In this document: in pieces, positions 44,432 through 51,385 of the stretch
How the letters are laid out: the number at the start of each line of letters is the position of its first letter
Position numbering within the stretch: the first letter of the stretch is position 1
Notes under the pieces: model-generated
Told to the model about the DNA's origin: nothing
What the model saw: the letters and a program-made list of their open reading frames with translations, nothing else
Database searches by the model: none
Translations under genes and position numbers: made by a program
Source: Neoarius graeffei
Lineage: Eukaryota; Chordata; Actinopteri; Siluriformes; Ariidae
Length of the DNA: 64,000 bases
Assembly: GCF_027579695.1 (NCBI RefSeq)
Contig: NC_083577.1
Coordinates: forward strand, 63,078,241 to 63,142,240
Direction: 5' to 3'

Positions 44432-46680
44432 TATTGCATCTAAAATGCTGTAACATTGAATATGCTGCAACTTCATATACTCTTTAGCAGAATATATTTG
44501 CACTCATTAGCAAATTATATCAGAATGGCTAAAATGTGTTGAAAGTAAAATCTATAAAACACACGCTCTCAGCTCTGGTCCTGGAGTACCTCCTGACCTG
44601 CACAGTTTAGTGTTTTCTCTGCTCTAACACACACCTGATTAAACTAATCAGCTAACTCAGAACCCTTTCTGACATGATGGCGGTGTGTTATAAGTAGGAA
44701 AAACACTAAAATGTGCAGGACAGCAGTTTCTCCAGGACCAGGGTTGTGAACTGTTATGCTGTTCAGCAGATGGCAGCAGAGTTCCTGAAATTTCTGCTGA
44801 AGGTGCGACACTAGGTGGCACGGTGGTGTAGTGGTTAGCGGTGTCGCCTCACAGCAAGAAGGTCCTGGGTTCGAGCCCCGGGGCCGGCGAGGGCCTTTCT
44901 GTGCGGAGTTTGCATGTTCTCCCCGTGTCCGCGTGGGTTTCCTCCGGGTGCTCCGGTTTCCCCCACAGTCCAAAGACATGCAGGTTAGGTTAACTGGTGA
45001 CTCTAAATTGACCGTAGGTGTGAATGTGAGTGTGAATGGTTGTCTGTGTCTATGTGTCAGCCCTGTGATGACCTGGCGACTTGTCCAGGGTGTACCCCGC
45101 CTTTCGCCCGTAGTCAGCTGGGATAGGCTCCAGCTTGCCTGCGACCCTGTAGAAGGATAAAGCGGCTAGAGATAATGAGATGAGATGAGATGAGATGAGG
45201 TGCGACACTCTTCCTCCCAAATTTACTCATAAACCAAAGCTACAATTAAATTTCAAAACTGTTATCCAAATATTTTTTATTATTATTTACTGTGGAAACC
45301 CAATTTGAGTATATAACCCAGATTCATAGTGTCATTTAGCAGCTGCTTCATGGCATTAACTGTAAGTAAACACAATTTAATACTCTGGAGCTGTGCAACA
45401 AAGATTTCATTTTCTAATTACTTGACCTCTGTGAATAATGCAACCAATGTAATAAACAATGTTCCAGGTTTCATGTGATTATAATTTAGTGCACTTCATA
45501 AATGTCTACAAATCGGCCTTATTGCAGTTTACAACTGTCATTTTTGGTACAAATCTAAATCGGTTTACACAGACACTTGTTAGAGAAGGGCTCTGGGTTA
45601 AGGGTTGTTTTACAATCAGGGTACAAAGTTTGTGTCACAGGGGTCCAAAATTCAAATTGATTCAAACTGGTTCTTGTACCAGTTTTTAAGTGAAAGACAA
45701 GTTAAAGAACAGATTTCAGGTAATTTTTTGACATATGTGTATGGTAGTTTTGTGTAATCTGCTATAAGATGGGAGAAACAAATGAAGTGATTCTCAGAGA
45801 GGACATTTTTTTTGACAATTCAGAATCCACTACTTCCATAGTGCTTTTAAATATAAGGCTGTAAGCTTTGTGTTAGTTGTCTCTAATATTTATGTCCCAA
45901 TATCTTGACCACATTTTAGGATGAAAATAATAATTTTAGATATGTTATTTTATAATGAAAAATCAGCTGTCTCGGAGAGGACGTTTTTTTGACACAATTA
46001 CATACTAATTTGATCAAAATAGTCTGAAAACTTACTGGCATTCAACATTAAAACTTAACAATGTTTCCAATGATATGGAACCAAATGTGTGTTTTATGGT
46101 ATAGAGAATGATGTAAGTGCATCCCTTTTGGAGCTACCTGTGGTCAAAAAAAGCACTTTTTCTAAATGACACGAGTAATTTTGCTAAATATGACATATAT
46201 TGCCATACATTCACCAAAAATAACGTTATCACCAATTTTTTTTTTTTGCATGGTAAATAGAGCGTTCACAGGGCTATAATAAACAACCAAGTTTATTTAG
46301 TCAAGCCTTTTGATATTGAAGATAATAAGTGTTAAATGTGATTTTTAGCTTGCATACCCTGATTGTAAAACAACCCTTAAGTTAGTCAGACTCAAACATC
46401 TGCATAAACATAATAGGCCCAGTGAGATTAATGCAGTAAGGTTTTCTCACCAATAAATAAATAGAGCTACTGCGTGTTGGTGAGAGAAATTTGGATTACG
46501 GTACAAAATTTCAGTAGTTTCAATGACAGCACTGTTCTGACCTTCTTTGGTTCCTTAGCATCGTTCTTCTCTTTGTCTGTCAGATCAAGAAGATTTATAT
46601 ACATCAGTATAAATATGTTAGATACACTGCAAACATTAAGTCATAATGATACATGATAATTATACGAGCTTACCACTCAT
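13742..46680 (-). CDS. slc15a1: Oligopeptide transporter PEPT1 (whole gene, 23 coding exons)
   Basis: Proton-coupled uptake of di- and tripeptides across the plasma membrane, in vertebrates mainly at the gut brush border (POT/PTR2 family). I joined 23 exons, all with GT-AG junctions: 46674-46680, 46542-46576, 44292-44379, 43365-43506, 43116-43235, 41231-41330, 41008-41098, 40831-40914, 40547-40629, 39282-39368, 25766-25855, 22147-22191, 21947-21979, 21773-21861, 19490-19571, 17615-17734, 16878-17018, 16726-16772, 16445-16540, 16230-16341, 14542-14679, 14126-14233, 13742-13972. They sum to 2169 nt, 722 aa plus stop; human PEPT1 has 708 aa. The POT motif ExxER (E32, E35, R36), the essential histidine (H66), a PTR2 signature ([10 protein letters not shown]) and the large extracellular loop before the last helices are present. 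No stop or frameshift is seen. Intron 10 is 13.4 kb because of nested retrotransposons. Whether this is the a or b paralogue cannot be told here. Confidence 0.96.
14126..14233 (-). CDS. slc15a1: slc15a1 exon 22
   Basis: Residues 611-646, helix 11 ([26 protein letters not shown]). Confidence 0.95.
14542..14679 (-). CDS. slc15a1: slc15a1 exon 21
   Basis: Residues 565-610: end of the extracellular domain and helix 10 ([30 protein letters not shown]), highly conserved. Confidence 0.95.
15239..15960. mobile_element. Old, degraded DNA transposon in slc15a1 intron 20
   Basis: Starts with CCAGCCACTTTAATAGGAAC, an end familiar from fish transposons, and contains decayed transposase-like stretches on the minus strand. 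No frame survives, and the right end is not clear. Confidence 0.5.
16230..16341 (-). CDS. slc15a1: slc15a1 exon 20
   Basis: Residues 527-564 ([19 protein letters not shown], then GAYTF), matching the GFTIS...FGSAYTY part of mammalian PEPT1. The donor (GTATGC) was chosen by phase. Confidence 0.84.
16445..16540 (-). CDS. slc15a1: slc15a1 exon 19
   Basis: Residues 495-527 of the extracellular domain ([18 protein letters not shown]). Several N-x-S/T sites suit an exposed domain. Donor GTAAGT. Confidence 0.84.
16726..16772 (-). CDS. slc15a1: slc15a1 exon 18
   Basis: Residues 480-495 ([15 protein letters not shown]). Too short to stand alone; found because exons 17 and 19 need a 47-nt connector in this phase. 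Acceptor CTCTCTCAG, donor GTCAGT. Confidence 0.8.
16878..17018 (-). CDS. slc15a1: slc15a1 exon 17
   Basis: Residues 433-479 of the extracellular domain ([27 protein letters not shown]). Divergent from mammals, but phase and splice sites fit. Confidence 0.88.
17055..17547. mobile_element. Tc1-like remnant in slc15a1 intron 16
   Basis: Approximate inverted ends (GGCAGAAAAAAAAGTACGTG; CCACATACTTTTGGCAGTAT). The middle holds remains of the catalytic region on the plus strand (a HDNAxVHKA-like stretch near 17230). Confidence 0.7.
17548..17609. repeat. TG microsatellite at a splice donor
   Basis: About 30 TG units ending 5 bases from the slc15a1 exon 16 donor; on the transcript it is an AC repeat at the start of the intron. 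Confidence 0.92.
17615..17734 (-). CDS. slc15a1: slc15a1 exon 16
   Basis: Residues 393-432, start of the large extracellular domain ([20 protein letters not shown]). The donor GTACAA is followed at once by a long AC repeat. Confidence 0.9.
17805..19412 (+). mobile_element. Tc1/mariner element, family D, in slc15a1 intron 15
   Basis: Ends CAGTGGGGCAAAAAAG and CTTTTTTGCCCCACTG between TA dinucleotides; 1608 bp, the normal Tc1 length. Confidence 0.94.
18171..19196 (+). pseudogene. Tc1 transposase, family D
   Basis: Starts [18 protein letters not shown]. First and last parts share one frame over 342 codons, but a TGA after DNLP, and shifts at the CGGGGGGACC run and near SYDQMK, break it. The second catalytic Asp (FQHDNDPKH) and Glu ([11 protein letters not shown]) are intact. 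C-terminus NKGYITKY. Confidence 0.92.
19490..19571 (-). CDS. slc15a1: slc15a1 exon 15
   Basis: Residues 365-392, helix 9 ([17 protein letters not shown]). The next intron contains a complete-length Tc1 copy. Confidence 0.94.
19778..20455. mobile_element. MITE with TTAA target duplication
   Basis: Ends AGTGCATAT and the inverted ATATGCACT, flanked by TTAA at 19774-19777 and 20456-20459. TTAA insertion is typical of piggyBac- and Kolobok-type elements. No transposase. Confidence 0.75.
20579..20953 (-). mobile_element. tRNA-headed SINE
   Basis: Complete, minus orientation, tail of CATC units at the left, head at the right. 12-bp duplication AAAATGGTTCAT at 20567-20578 and 20954-20965. Confidence 0.92.
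21385..21650 (-). repeat. Old diverged SINE copy
   Basis: Recognisable AATTTAGAGTCGCCAATCC and GATGTGGGGGGAAAA blocks in SINE order, but with many changes and no target duplication. Confidence 0.6.
21773..21861 (-). CDS. slc15a1: slc15a1 exon 14
   Basis: Residues 336-365, helix 8 ([17 protein letters not shown]), ending in KKCGFNF, which matches mammalian PEPT1 closely. Confidence 0.95.
21947..21979 (-). CDS. slc15a1: slc15a1 exon 13 (33-nt microexon)
   Basis: Residues 325-335 ([11 protein letters not shown]), phase 0 on both sides. Skipping it would keep the frame. Ends in GTGAGT. Confidence 0.92.
22147..22191 (-). CDS. slc15a1: slc15a1 exon 12
   Basis: Residues 310-324 ([15 protein letters not shown]), completing the conserved FDQxGSRW stretch started in exon 11. 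Confidence 0.94.
22328..23563. mobile_element. Non-coding DNA transposon (CACTGCAAAAAAT ends)
   Basis: Left CACTGCAAAAAAT and right ATTTTTTGCAGTG are perfect 13-bp inverted repeats 1.2 kb apart in intron 11. The interior has the AT-rich CTTGAAAA/TTTTGA style of fish non-autonomous elements. Superfamily unassigned. Confidence 0.68.
23564..24582. other. Intron 11 sequence, nothing recognised
   Basis: No exon needed for slc15a1 is missing here and no repeat ends were recognised. Confidence 0.5.
24583..24800. mobile_element. Small degraded hAT-like MITE
   Basis: CAGTGGCGAAT at the left and ATTCACCCCTG at the right are inverted with two mismatches; flanks resemble TATCATTT/TATCATCA. Weak but consistent. 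Confidence 0.5.
25249..25609 (+). mobile_element. tRNA-headed SINE
   Basis: Full length; duplication GATTATCGAG at 25239-25248 and 25610-25619. In slc15a1 intron 11. Confidence 0.93.
25766..25855 (-). CDS. slc15a1: slc15a1 exon 11
   Basis: Residues 280-309, helix 7 region [15 protein letters not shown], part of the substrate cavity in PEPT1. Separated from exon 10 by 13.4 kb of mostly retrotransposon sequence. Confidence 0.95.
26281..26579 (+). repeat. 5' LTR of outer gypsy element
   Basis: Starts TGTGGCAGCGGGGGCG, ends CTTGCTACA. It contains CACCCTATAAGAGG (TATA-like) and AATAAA near its end. Confidence 0.93.
26581..26598 (+). other. Primer-binding site
   Basis: TGGTGCCGAAACCCGGGA one base after the LTR; complementary to a tRNA 3' end (tRNA not identified). 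The nested copy has TGGTGCTGAAACCCGGGA. Confidence 0.8.
26623..28143 (+). pseudogene. gag and protease of outer gypsy element
   Basis: Gag starts [13 protein letters not shown], with a glutamine-rich coiled-coil-like N-terminus. The capsid part ([13 protein letters not shown], then [14 protein letters not shown]) resembles the SCAN domain, which is known to derive from Gmr1-type gag. A CCHC knuckle ([14 protein letters not shown]) lies at about 27543-27584. Protease follows: [10 protein letters not shown], where a DSG-type active site is expected, and [10 protein letters not shown]. Frameshifts near 26990 and 27780, and the proline in the active site, make it defective. Confidence 0.88.
28323..30290 (+). 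mobile_element. hAT transposon inside the gypsy integrase
   Basis: Ends CAGAGGTGGGT and ACCCACCTCTG. Flanks TGGCTCAC (28315-28322) and CGGCTCAC (30291-30298) differ at one base of eight. Subterminal ACTTGAGTA motifs are repeated at both ends. Confidence 0.9.
28780..28973 (+). pseudogene. hAT transposase first exon with BED zinc finger
   Basis: [14 protein letters not shown], then a BED-type finger ([15 protein letters not shown]), ending at a GTAAGT donor as in split hAT transposase genes. The downstream catalytic exons were not found in the remaining 1.3 kb, so this is an internally deleted copy. Confidence 0.75.
32367..33008 (+). pseudogene. gag-integrase fusion ORF of nested gypsy
   Basis: Gag start [14 protein letters not shown] continues in frame to [14 protein letters not shown], where an internal deletion joins the middle of gag to the integrase zinc domain ([11 protein letters not shown]). 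It ends in the insert at 32991. The fusion lacks the capsid C-terminus, CCHC knuckle and protease. Confidence 0.88.
32991..33471. repeat. Retroposon-like insert in nested gypsy
   Basis: Starts TCAAGTTTATTTGTATAGCG, a repeat start common in fish, flanked by AGTAAAT (32984-32990 and 33472-33478). At the matching place of the outer copy (about 30424) there is no insert. No coding region. Confidence 0.8.
33482..36007 (+). pseudogene. Integrase-RT-RNase H frame of nested gypsy (841 codons)
   Basis: Uninterrupted frame (true translation start absent; the first codon is GTG). Integrase: [15 protein letters not shown] (Asn where the second catalytic Asp is expected), [13 protein letters not shown] module [41 protein letters not shown] (second catalytic Asp replaced by Asn). 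RNase [32 protein letters not shown]. It then reads through a 15-G run into the LTR. Long, but catalytically compromised. Confidence 0.93.
35913..36228 (+). repeat. 3' LTR of nested gypsy
   Basis: TGTGGCAGCGGGGGCG to AACTGTCACA, with CACCCTATTTAAGG (TATA-like) and AATAAA. Matches the 5' LTR (32014-32324), differing by a few bases and short indels. Confidence 0.93.
36949..37251 (+). repeat. 3' LTR of outer gypsy
   Basis: Pairs with 26281-26579; followed by the CACTG target duplication. Confidence 0.93.
37507..39108 (+). mobile_element. Tc1/mariner element, family E, copy 1
   Basis: Ends CAGTGGTGTTTGAAAGTTTG and CAAACTTTGAAGCACCACTG within TA; 1602 bp. In slc15a1 intron 10, ending 173 bp from exon 10. 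Confidence 0.94.
37870..38888 (+). pseudogene. Tc1 transposase, family E, copy 1
   Basis: Same gene as copy 2 but with a stop at codon 3 (TGA for CAA), a 5-bp deletion and 1-bp insertion near 38290-38310, and TAG for TGG at 38709. Catalytic pieces WMDETK-like, QQDNDPKHT and [10 protein letters not shown] remain visible. Confidence 0.92.
39282..39368 (-). CDS. slc15a1: slc15a1 exon 10
   Basis: Residues 251-279 of the central cytosolic loop ([20 protein letters not shown]). It sits in a short gap between a Tc1 copy ending at 39108 and a MITE starting at 39492. Confidence 0.94.
39492..40484. mobile_element. MITE with internal minisatellite (CCCTTA ends)
   Basis: Left CCCTTACAAAAAAGAAGT and right ACTTCTTTTTGATAAGGG are inverted. 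The interior repeats AAGTATACTT-type motifs. About four degenerate ~79-bp units built around AAAAAGTGGACTAGAAGTA run from 39948 to 40270. Confidence 0.78.
40547..40629 (-). CDS. slc15a1: slc15a1 exon 9
   Basis: Residues 223-250 ([12 protein letters not shown], then [12 protein letters not shown]): end of helix 6 and start of the cytosolic loop. Confidence 0.94.
40831..40914 (-). CDS. slc15a1: slc15a1 exon 8
   Basis: Residues 195-223 ([17 protein letters not shown]). Of two CACAG/GACAG acceptors five bases apart, only the outer one restores the frame and matches the mammalian protein. Confidence 0.93.
41008..41098 (-). CDS. slc15a1: slc15a1 exon 7
   Basis: Residues 165-195, carrying the PTR2 signature [18 protein letters not shown]. 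Confidence 0.95.
41231..41330 (-). CDS. slc15a1: slc15a1 exon 6
   Basis: Residues 131-164 with the highly conserved [18 protein letters not shown]. The donor GTTTGA is weak but phase-correct. Confidence 0.95.
41441..43050 (+). mobile_element. Tc1/mariner element, family E, copy 2
   Basis: Ends CAGTTGTGCTTGAAAGTTTG and CAAACTTTCAAGCACCACTG between TA; 1610 bp, in slc15a1 intron 5. Confidence 0.94.
41808..42830 (+). pseudogene. Tc1 transposase, family E, copy 2 (one stop codon)
   Basis: 341 codons in one frame from [18 protein letters not shown] to AAQGAHTRY and stop, broken only by a TAG at 42183-42185 (codon 126). HTH region [19 protein letters not shown]. Catalytic triad in [18 protein letters not shown] and [11 protein letters not shown]. 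Nearly intact, so the family was active fairly recently. Confidence 0.94.
43116..43235 (-). CDS. slc15a1: slc15a1 exon 5
   Basis: Residues 91-131 (LSIVYAIGQ, then the acidic loop DTNRDGTPD). Two overlapping GT donors exist; the one followed by GAG keeps the phase with exon 6. The Tc1 element at 41441-43050 lies 65 bp into the next intron. Confidence 0.94.
43365..43506 (-). CDS. slc15a1: slc15a1 exon 4
   Basis: Residues 44-91, helix 2 region with [17 protein letters not shown]. The histidine (H66) aligns with the essential H57 of mammalian PEPT1. Donor GTGAGT. Confidence 0.95.
43751..44262. mobile_element. MITE(s) in slc15a1 intron 3
   Basis: Inverted pair CCACATTCACTGGAT / ATCCAGTGAATGTG (43751-44150), and a second pair AACAGTTATTCCAC / GTGGAATAACTGTT (44161-44261). 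Probably one or two overlapping non-autonomous DNA elements; the right end is 30 bp from exon 3. Confidence 0.6.
44292..44379 (-). CDS. slc15a1: slc15a1 exon 3, first helix
   Basis: Residues 15-44: first transmembrane helix with the POT signature [10 protein letters not shown]. The acceptor is unusual: a long TG repeat in the transcript runs to six bases before the CAG. Confidence 0.95.
44387..44430. repeat. CA microsatellite at a splice acceptor
   Basis: About 22 CA units; on the slc15a1 transcript a UG repeat directly upstream of the exon 3 acceptor. Confidence 0.93.
44565..44752. mobile_element. Palindromic MITE
   Basis: CTGGTCCTGGAGTACCTCCTG at the left and CTCCAGGACCAGGG at the right are inverted. 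The interior (TTAGTGTTTT / AAAACACTAA) also pairs. Confidence 0.65.
44813..45198 (+). mobile_element. tRNA-headed SINE
   Basis: Full length with GATGA tail; 11-bp duplication GGTGCGACACT at 44802-44812 and 45199-45209. In slc15a1 intron 2. Confidence 0.93.
45602..46376. mobile_element. MITE with 22-bp inverted ends and TTAA duplication
   Basis: GGGTTGTTTTACAATCAGGG at the left pairs perfectly with CCCTGATTGTAAAACAACCC at the right. TTAA at 45598-45601 and 46377-46380. The interior carries no transposase. Near-perfect ends suggest recent insertion in slc15a1 intron 2. Confidence 0.85.
46542..46576 (-). CDS. slc15a1: slc15a1 exon 2, cytosolic N-terminus
   Basis: 35 nt coding residues 3-14 ([12 protein letters not shown]), a charged cytosolic leader. 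The acceptor is GACAG and the donor GTCAGA. Poorly conserved in sequence, but its phase links the start codon to exon 3. Confidence 0.8.
46674..46680 (-). CDS. slc15a1: slc15a1 exon 1, start codon
   Basis: The start codon and four more bases (Met-Ser plus one base of Asp3), followed by a strong GTAAGC donor. Chosen because its phase joins exon 2 exactly and no other in-frame ATG precedes the conserved first helix. The 5' UTR continues to higher coordinates; its end is not visible. Confidence 0.75.
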
Positions 46681-47113
46681 GGTTGCGTGTGACCTGCTGA
46701 ATGGCAGTGGATGAAAAGAACAGTGTGTTGAAACAGAACCCACAGTGTAAAGGTGAAATGTTTCTCATTTGAGTGGACTGTGGCCCTGTTTATGAGCCTT
46801 TTTCCTGAATATACACGTACAGGGAGATTTGAACCTCTTACACTAAGACTACAGAAAACTTTACACTGGAGAACTCCATGATAATCAAAAGTAGATGAAT
46901 TATAGACTTGGTCATGGACAATACTACTACTACTATGAATAACAACAACAACCTGTGTGGTCATTTAAATGGGCGAATACATTTCATTTACACAAAGCAA
47001 TACTCGGTGAATATTGCAAAGCAATATCGTTGAATAACAACTGAGACGAAGTCAAGGTTATTATTCACCGATATTCATTGAGCCTGACGCAGATAATTGT
47101 TTTAGTATAAATA
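46681..47113 (-). promoter_or_regulatory. 5' flank of slc15a1 (UTR/promoter region)
   Basis: Non-repetitive stretch upstream of the slc15a1 start codon, free of recognisable transposons up to the SINE target site at 47114. A CATAAA hexamer near 46793, of the kind CDX-family factors bind, lies about 115 bp upstream of the ATG. No clear TATA box. Placement as promoter is inference. Confidence 0.35.
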
Positions 47114-47161
47114 TACAGGTGATTATCTCATCTCATCTCATCTCATCTCATCTCATCTCAT

Positions 47162-47515
47162 GGGCGGCACGGTGGTGTAGTGGTTAGCACTGTCGCCTCA
47201 CAGCAAGAAGGTTCTGGGTTCGAACCCAGCAGCCAGTGAGGTTGTGCAGAGTTTGCATGTTCTCCCCGAGTCTGCGTGGGTTTCCTCTGGGTGCTCCGGT
47301 TTCCCCCACAGTCAAAAGACATGCAGTTAGGTTGACATGGGGTGGCCTTGGGCTGAGGTGCCCTTGAGCAAGGTACCTAACCCCTGACTGCTCCCCGGGT
47401 GCTCTGGTGTGGCTGCCCACTGCTCTGGGTGTGTGTTCACTGCTTCAGTTGGGTCAAATGCATTTCACTGTGCTTGAAGTTTGCATGTAACATATAAAGG
47501 TTTCTTCTTCTTCTT
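47162..47515 (+). mobile_element. SINE with alternative tail
   Basis: Usual head (GGCGGCACGGTGGTGTAGTGG), but after CATGCAGTTAGGTTGACATG it switches to GGCCTTGGGCTGAGGTGCCC... and ends in TTC repeats instead of GATGA. Confidence 0.85.
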
Positions 47516-47787
47516 CATCTCATTATCTCTAGCCGCTTTATCCTGTTCTACAGGGTCGCAGGCAAGCTGGAGCCTATCCCAGCTGACTACGGGCGAAAGG
47601 CGGGGTACACCCTGGACAAGTCGCCAGGTCATCACAGGGCTGACACATAGACACAGACAACCATTCACACTCACATTCACACCTACGGTCAATTTAGAGT
47701 CACCAGTTAACCTAACCTGCATGTCTTTGGACTGTGGGGGAATCCGGAGCACCCGGAGGAAACCCACGCGGACACGGGGAGAACATA

Positions 47788-48160
47788 GAATAGAATAGAA
47801 AGCCTTTATTGTCATCACACAGAGTATAACGAGATTCAGAGCTGCTCCATAAAGTGCACACACACATAGAATAAAAAGAAAAGGTATGTACAATATACAA
47901 AATACAAAAACTACTATTGAACTACTAGTTACTATATACAGACACATTTGTATAGGTCCTGCATGGAGAATACACCCAAGACAAAGCACAGTAGATAAAA
48001 CCTTAAGGGCAAGTAAAGTGGCTGATAGTAGCAGCATCCAGTGGTGTGCGACCATGTGTAACATAATTACAGTTCAAGTATATTGGCATTATAATAACAG
48101 TATATACATACACACACACACACACATATATATATATACACATACACATACATACACATA
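47788..48160. repeat. AGAAT-tailed repeat and CA/TA microsatellite
   Basis: Begins AGAATAGAATAGAAAGCC then TTTATTGTCATCACACAG, like the 3' end of a retroposon in minus orientation. Ends in CA/TA repeats where the LINE entered. Its other side is 51462-51596, which repeats the CAAGTATATTGGCATTAT unit. Confidence 0.7.
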
Positions 48161-48222
48161 AAATCTCCTTCTCACCCCCGGCGGGGGGGGTGGTATCCAT
48201 GTCATCCTCAAGCTCGGGTCCT

Positions 48223-51200
48223 CTACCAGAGGCCTGGGAGTTTGAGGGTTCTGCGCAGTATCTTCGATGTTCCTAGGACTGCGCTCTTCTGGACTGAGGC
48301 TTCAGATGTTGTTCCTGGGATTTGCTGGAGCCACTCTCCCAGTTTGGGGGTTACTGCCCCAAGTGCCCCCACTACCACGGGGACCACGCAACCCTTGACC
48401 TTCCACATCCGTTCCAGCTGCTCTTTCAACCCTTGATACTTCTCAAGTTTCTCATGTTCCTTCTTCCTGATGTTGGCGTCAGCTGGGATCGCCACATCTA
48501 TCACCACCACCCTCTTCTGCTCTTTGTCCACCACCACTATGTCCGGTTGGTTAGCCAGGATCTGTTTGTCAGTCTGGAAGCTGAAGTCCCACAGAATCTT
48601 GGCCCTGTTGTTCTCAGCCACCTTCTTTGGTATGGCCCATTGGGACTTGGGTATTTCTATTCCATACTGGTTGCAGATGTTCCTGTATACTATCCCAGCC
48701 ACTTGGTTGTGCCTCTCCATGTACGCTGATCCAGCTAGCATCTTACACCCTGCTACTATGTGCTGGACTGTTTCAGGGGCTTCTTTGCAGTCTGCATCTT
48801 GGGTCTGATCTACTCTGGTAGATCCTGGCCTCTATGGCTCTTGTGCTTATGGCCTGTTCTTGTGCTGCCATGATTAGTGCCTCTGTGCTGTCTGTCAGTC
48901 CTGCATTATCCAGCCACTGGTAGGATTTCTTGATATCAGCCACTTCCTCTATCTGACGGTGGTACATGCCATGTAGGGGTTTGTCTCTCCAGGTTGTCTG
49001 TTCCTCCTCCTCCTCTGCACTCTCATCAGGGTTCTGCTGCCTGAGACATTCACTTAGCAGTTCATCCTTTGGGGCCATCTTTCTGATGTATTCTCGGATT
49101 TTCGATGTTTCATCCTGGACCGTGGTCTTGACGCTCACTAGCCCTCGGCCTCCCTCTTTCCGCTTAGTGTATAGTCTCAGGGTGCTGGACTTGGGGTGGA
49201 ACCCTCCATGCATGGTGAGGAGCTTTCTAGTCTTGATATCTGTGGCTTCTATCTCCTCCTTTGGCCAGTTTATGATACCAGCGGGGTATCTGATGACTGG
49301 TAGTGCGTACATGTTGATGGCTCGGACCTTGTTTTTACCATTCAGCTGACTTTTCAGGACCTGCCTTACTCTCTGGATGTATTTGGCTGTGGTTGACTTC
49401 CTTGTGGCCTCTTCATGGTTTCCATTAGCCTGTGGGATGCCAAGGTACTTGTAGCTGTCTTGGATATCACCTATGTTGCCCTCTGGTAGGTCAATCCCTT
49501 CAGTCCGGATCATCTTGCCTCTCTTTGAGACCATCCGGCCACACTTGTCCAATCCGAATGACATCCCTATGTCATCGCTGTAGATCCGGGTGGTGTGGAT
49601 CAGCGAGTCTATTTCTCGCTCATTCCTGGCATACAGCTTGATGTCATCCATGTAGAGCAGGTGGCTGATTGTTGCCCCACTACGGAATCGGTACCCATAG
49701 CCGCTCTTCGTGATGATCTGACTGAGGGGGTTCAGGCCTATGCAGAACAGCAGTGGTGATAGCGCATCTCCTTGGTATATGCCGCACTTGATGTTGACTT
49801 GGGCAATGGGTTTTGAGTTGGCCTCTAGGGTTGTCTTCCACATTTCCATTGAGTTCTGTATGAAGGTCCTTAGGTTCCTGTTGATCTTATACAGTTCCAG
49901 ACATTCCAGTATCCATGTGTGTGGCATTGAGTCGTAGGCTTTCTTGTAGTCAATCCAGGCAGTGCACAGGTTGGTCTGTCTCTTCTTACAGTCTCGGGCG
50001 ACTGTTCTATCGGCCAGTAGCTGGTGCTTGGCTCCTCTGGTGTTACTGCCAATTCCTTTCTGTGCCTCGCTCATGTATTGAGCCACATGCTTACTCATTT
50101 TTGCCGCAATGATGCCTGACAGGGCCTTCCATGTTGTGCAGAGACAGGTAATTGGCCGGTAGTTGGATGGGATGGGTCCCTTCTGGGGGTCCTTCATGAT
50201 TAGGACTGTCCTGCCTTGGGTTAGCCATTCTGGGTGGGTTCCATCCCTCAGCAGCTGGTTCATCTGTGCTGCTAGGCGTTCATGGAGTGCAGTTAGCTTC
50301 TTCAGCCAGTACGTATGGATCATATCGGGGCCTGGTGCTGTCCAGCTCTTCATCTTTGACACTCTTTCTTGGATGTCTGCCATTGAGATGGTTACTGGTT
50401 CTTGTTCTGGGAGGTTGCTGTGGTCAGCTCTTAGGTCCACTAACCATTGGGCATCAGTGTTGTGTGATGCCTTTCTTTCCCATATGTCTTTCCAGTATTT
50501 TTCCACCTCAGCTCTTGGTGGGTCTGACCGGTTGTTGTTCCCCTGCCATTGAGAGTACACCTTGGCTGGTTCAGTGGAGAACAGCTTGTTTATTCTCCTG
50601 GCCTCTCCTTCCTTGGTGTATCTCCTCAACCGGGTGGCCAGAGCTGTTAGTCGCTGTTTGGCAGTTTCGAGTGCCTCTGGTATGGAGAGTGAGTTGTACT
50701 TCCTGGGCGCCCCTTTATTCACCATGTTCCCTTTCTGTAGTTCAGCTAGCTGGCTAACTTCTCTCCTTGCTGCCTTTATCTTGGCCTCTAATCGTCTCTT
50801 CCATGGTGGATACTGTTTGTTATGTCCCGAGCCCACCTTGTGTCCAAGCATCTCCATGATTACTGTTGCTGTACTGTGTATCAGCTTGTTGGTCTCAGTG
50901 ATGGTTCTTGTGGAGATTGTCTTCAGAGCAGCATTCACATCTACTAGTAGATCTTCTGAAGGTACTTGGCAACTCAGCTTCGGTATTCATCCAGTTGGGT
51001 CACGATCTTCCTTCTCAGGTCAGCAGCTCTTGTGTTGAGGCTGTTAGCTGTTGGGGCTTGTTGGAACACTGGGCTAATAGCTGTTTCTTTGTTAGCCTTG
51101 ATTGTGGGTTTCGAAGTATCCAATGGTCCCACATTCTCTGCATGTATCCCCTCTCTCTGGGATTGCTTGTATAGTAGCATTCCAGCAAATCCGTATTTTC

Positions 51201-51347
51201 TGTCCTCGTCCATTGATGTCTTGTTCCAGTAGCCCATTTCTCATCAGTTTGCCCTGGTTCCCTAGCAACTGACGCAGAGCCGGTATGAGCCGGTATGACT
51301 CTATCAGTTATGTTTTCACTCATTCCTGAGGTAGGCTGATATATCAT
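48223..51347 (-). pseudogene. LINE ORF: Myb-RT-endonuclease, three frameshifts
   Basis: Frame 1 (to ~51015): WTRTENTDLLECYY, RGYMQRMWDHW, a Myb-like DNA-binding motif. The frame then shifts near 51000 and again near 50940. The main frame 50938-48773 (721 codons) has KSWTAPGPDMIH, NYRPITCLCTTWKAL, GIYQGDALSPLLFC and the catalytic LLYMDDIKLYA. A two-base loss near 48795 destroys the second Cys of the zinc knuckle (DPRCRL...) and moves to the last frame. That frame holds the endonuclease with QPDIVVVD and VVVIDVAIPAD (PD-D-type). Confidence 0.92.
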
Positions 51348-51385
51348 GAGGGGTTTTGCCTAAGGACCCTTACTGGATGATGTTT

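Noticed and set aside
47162-47260. tRNA genes at SINE heads
   Set aside because: Box A and B are present but there is no cloverleaf with a paired acceptor; the sequences are repeated SINE heads.
48966-50757. Plus-strand frames across the LINE
   Set aside because: They mirror the RT on the other strand and carry no recognisable domain.
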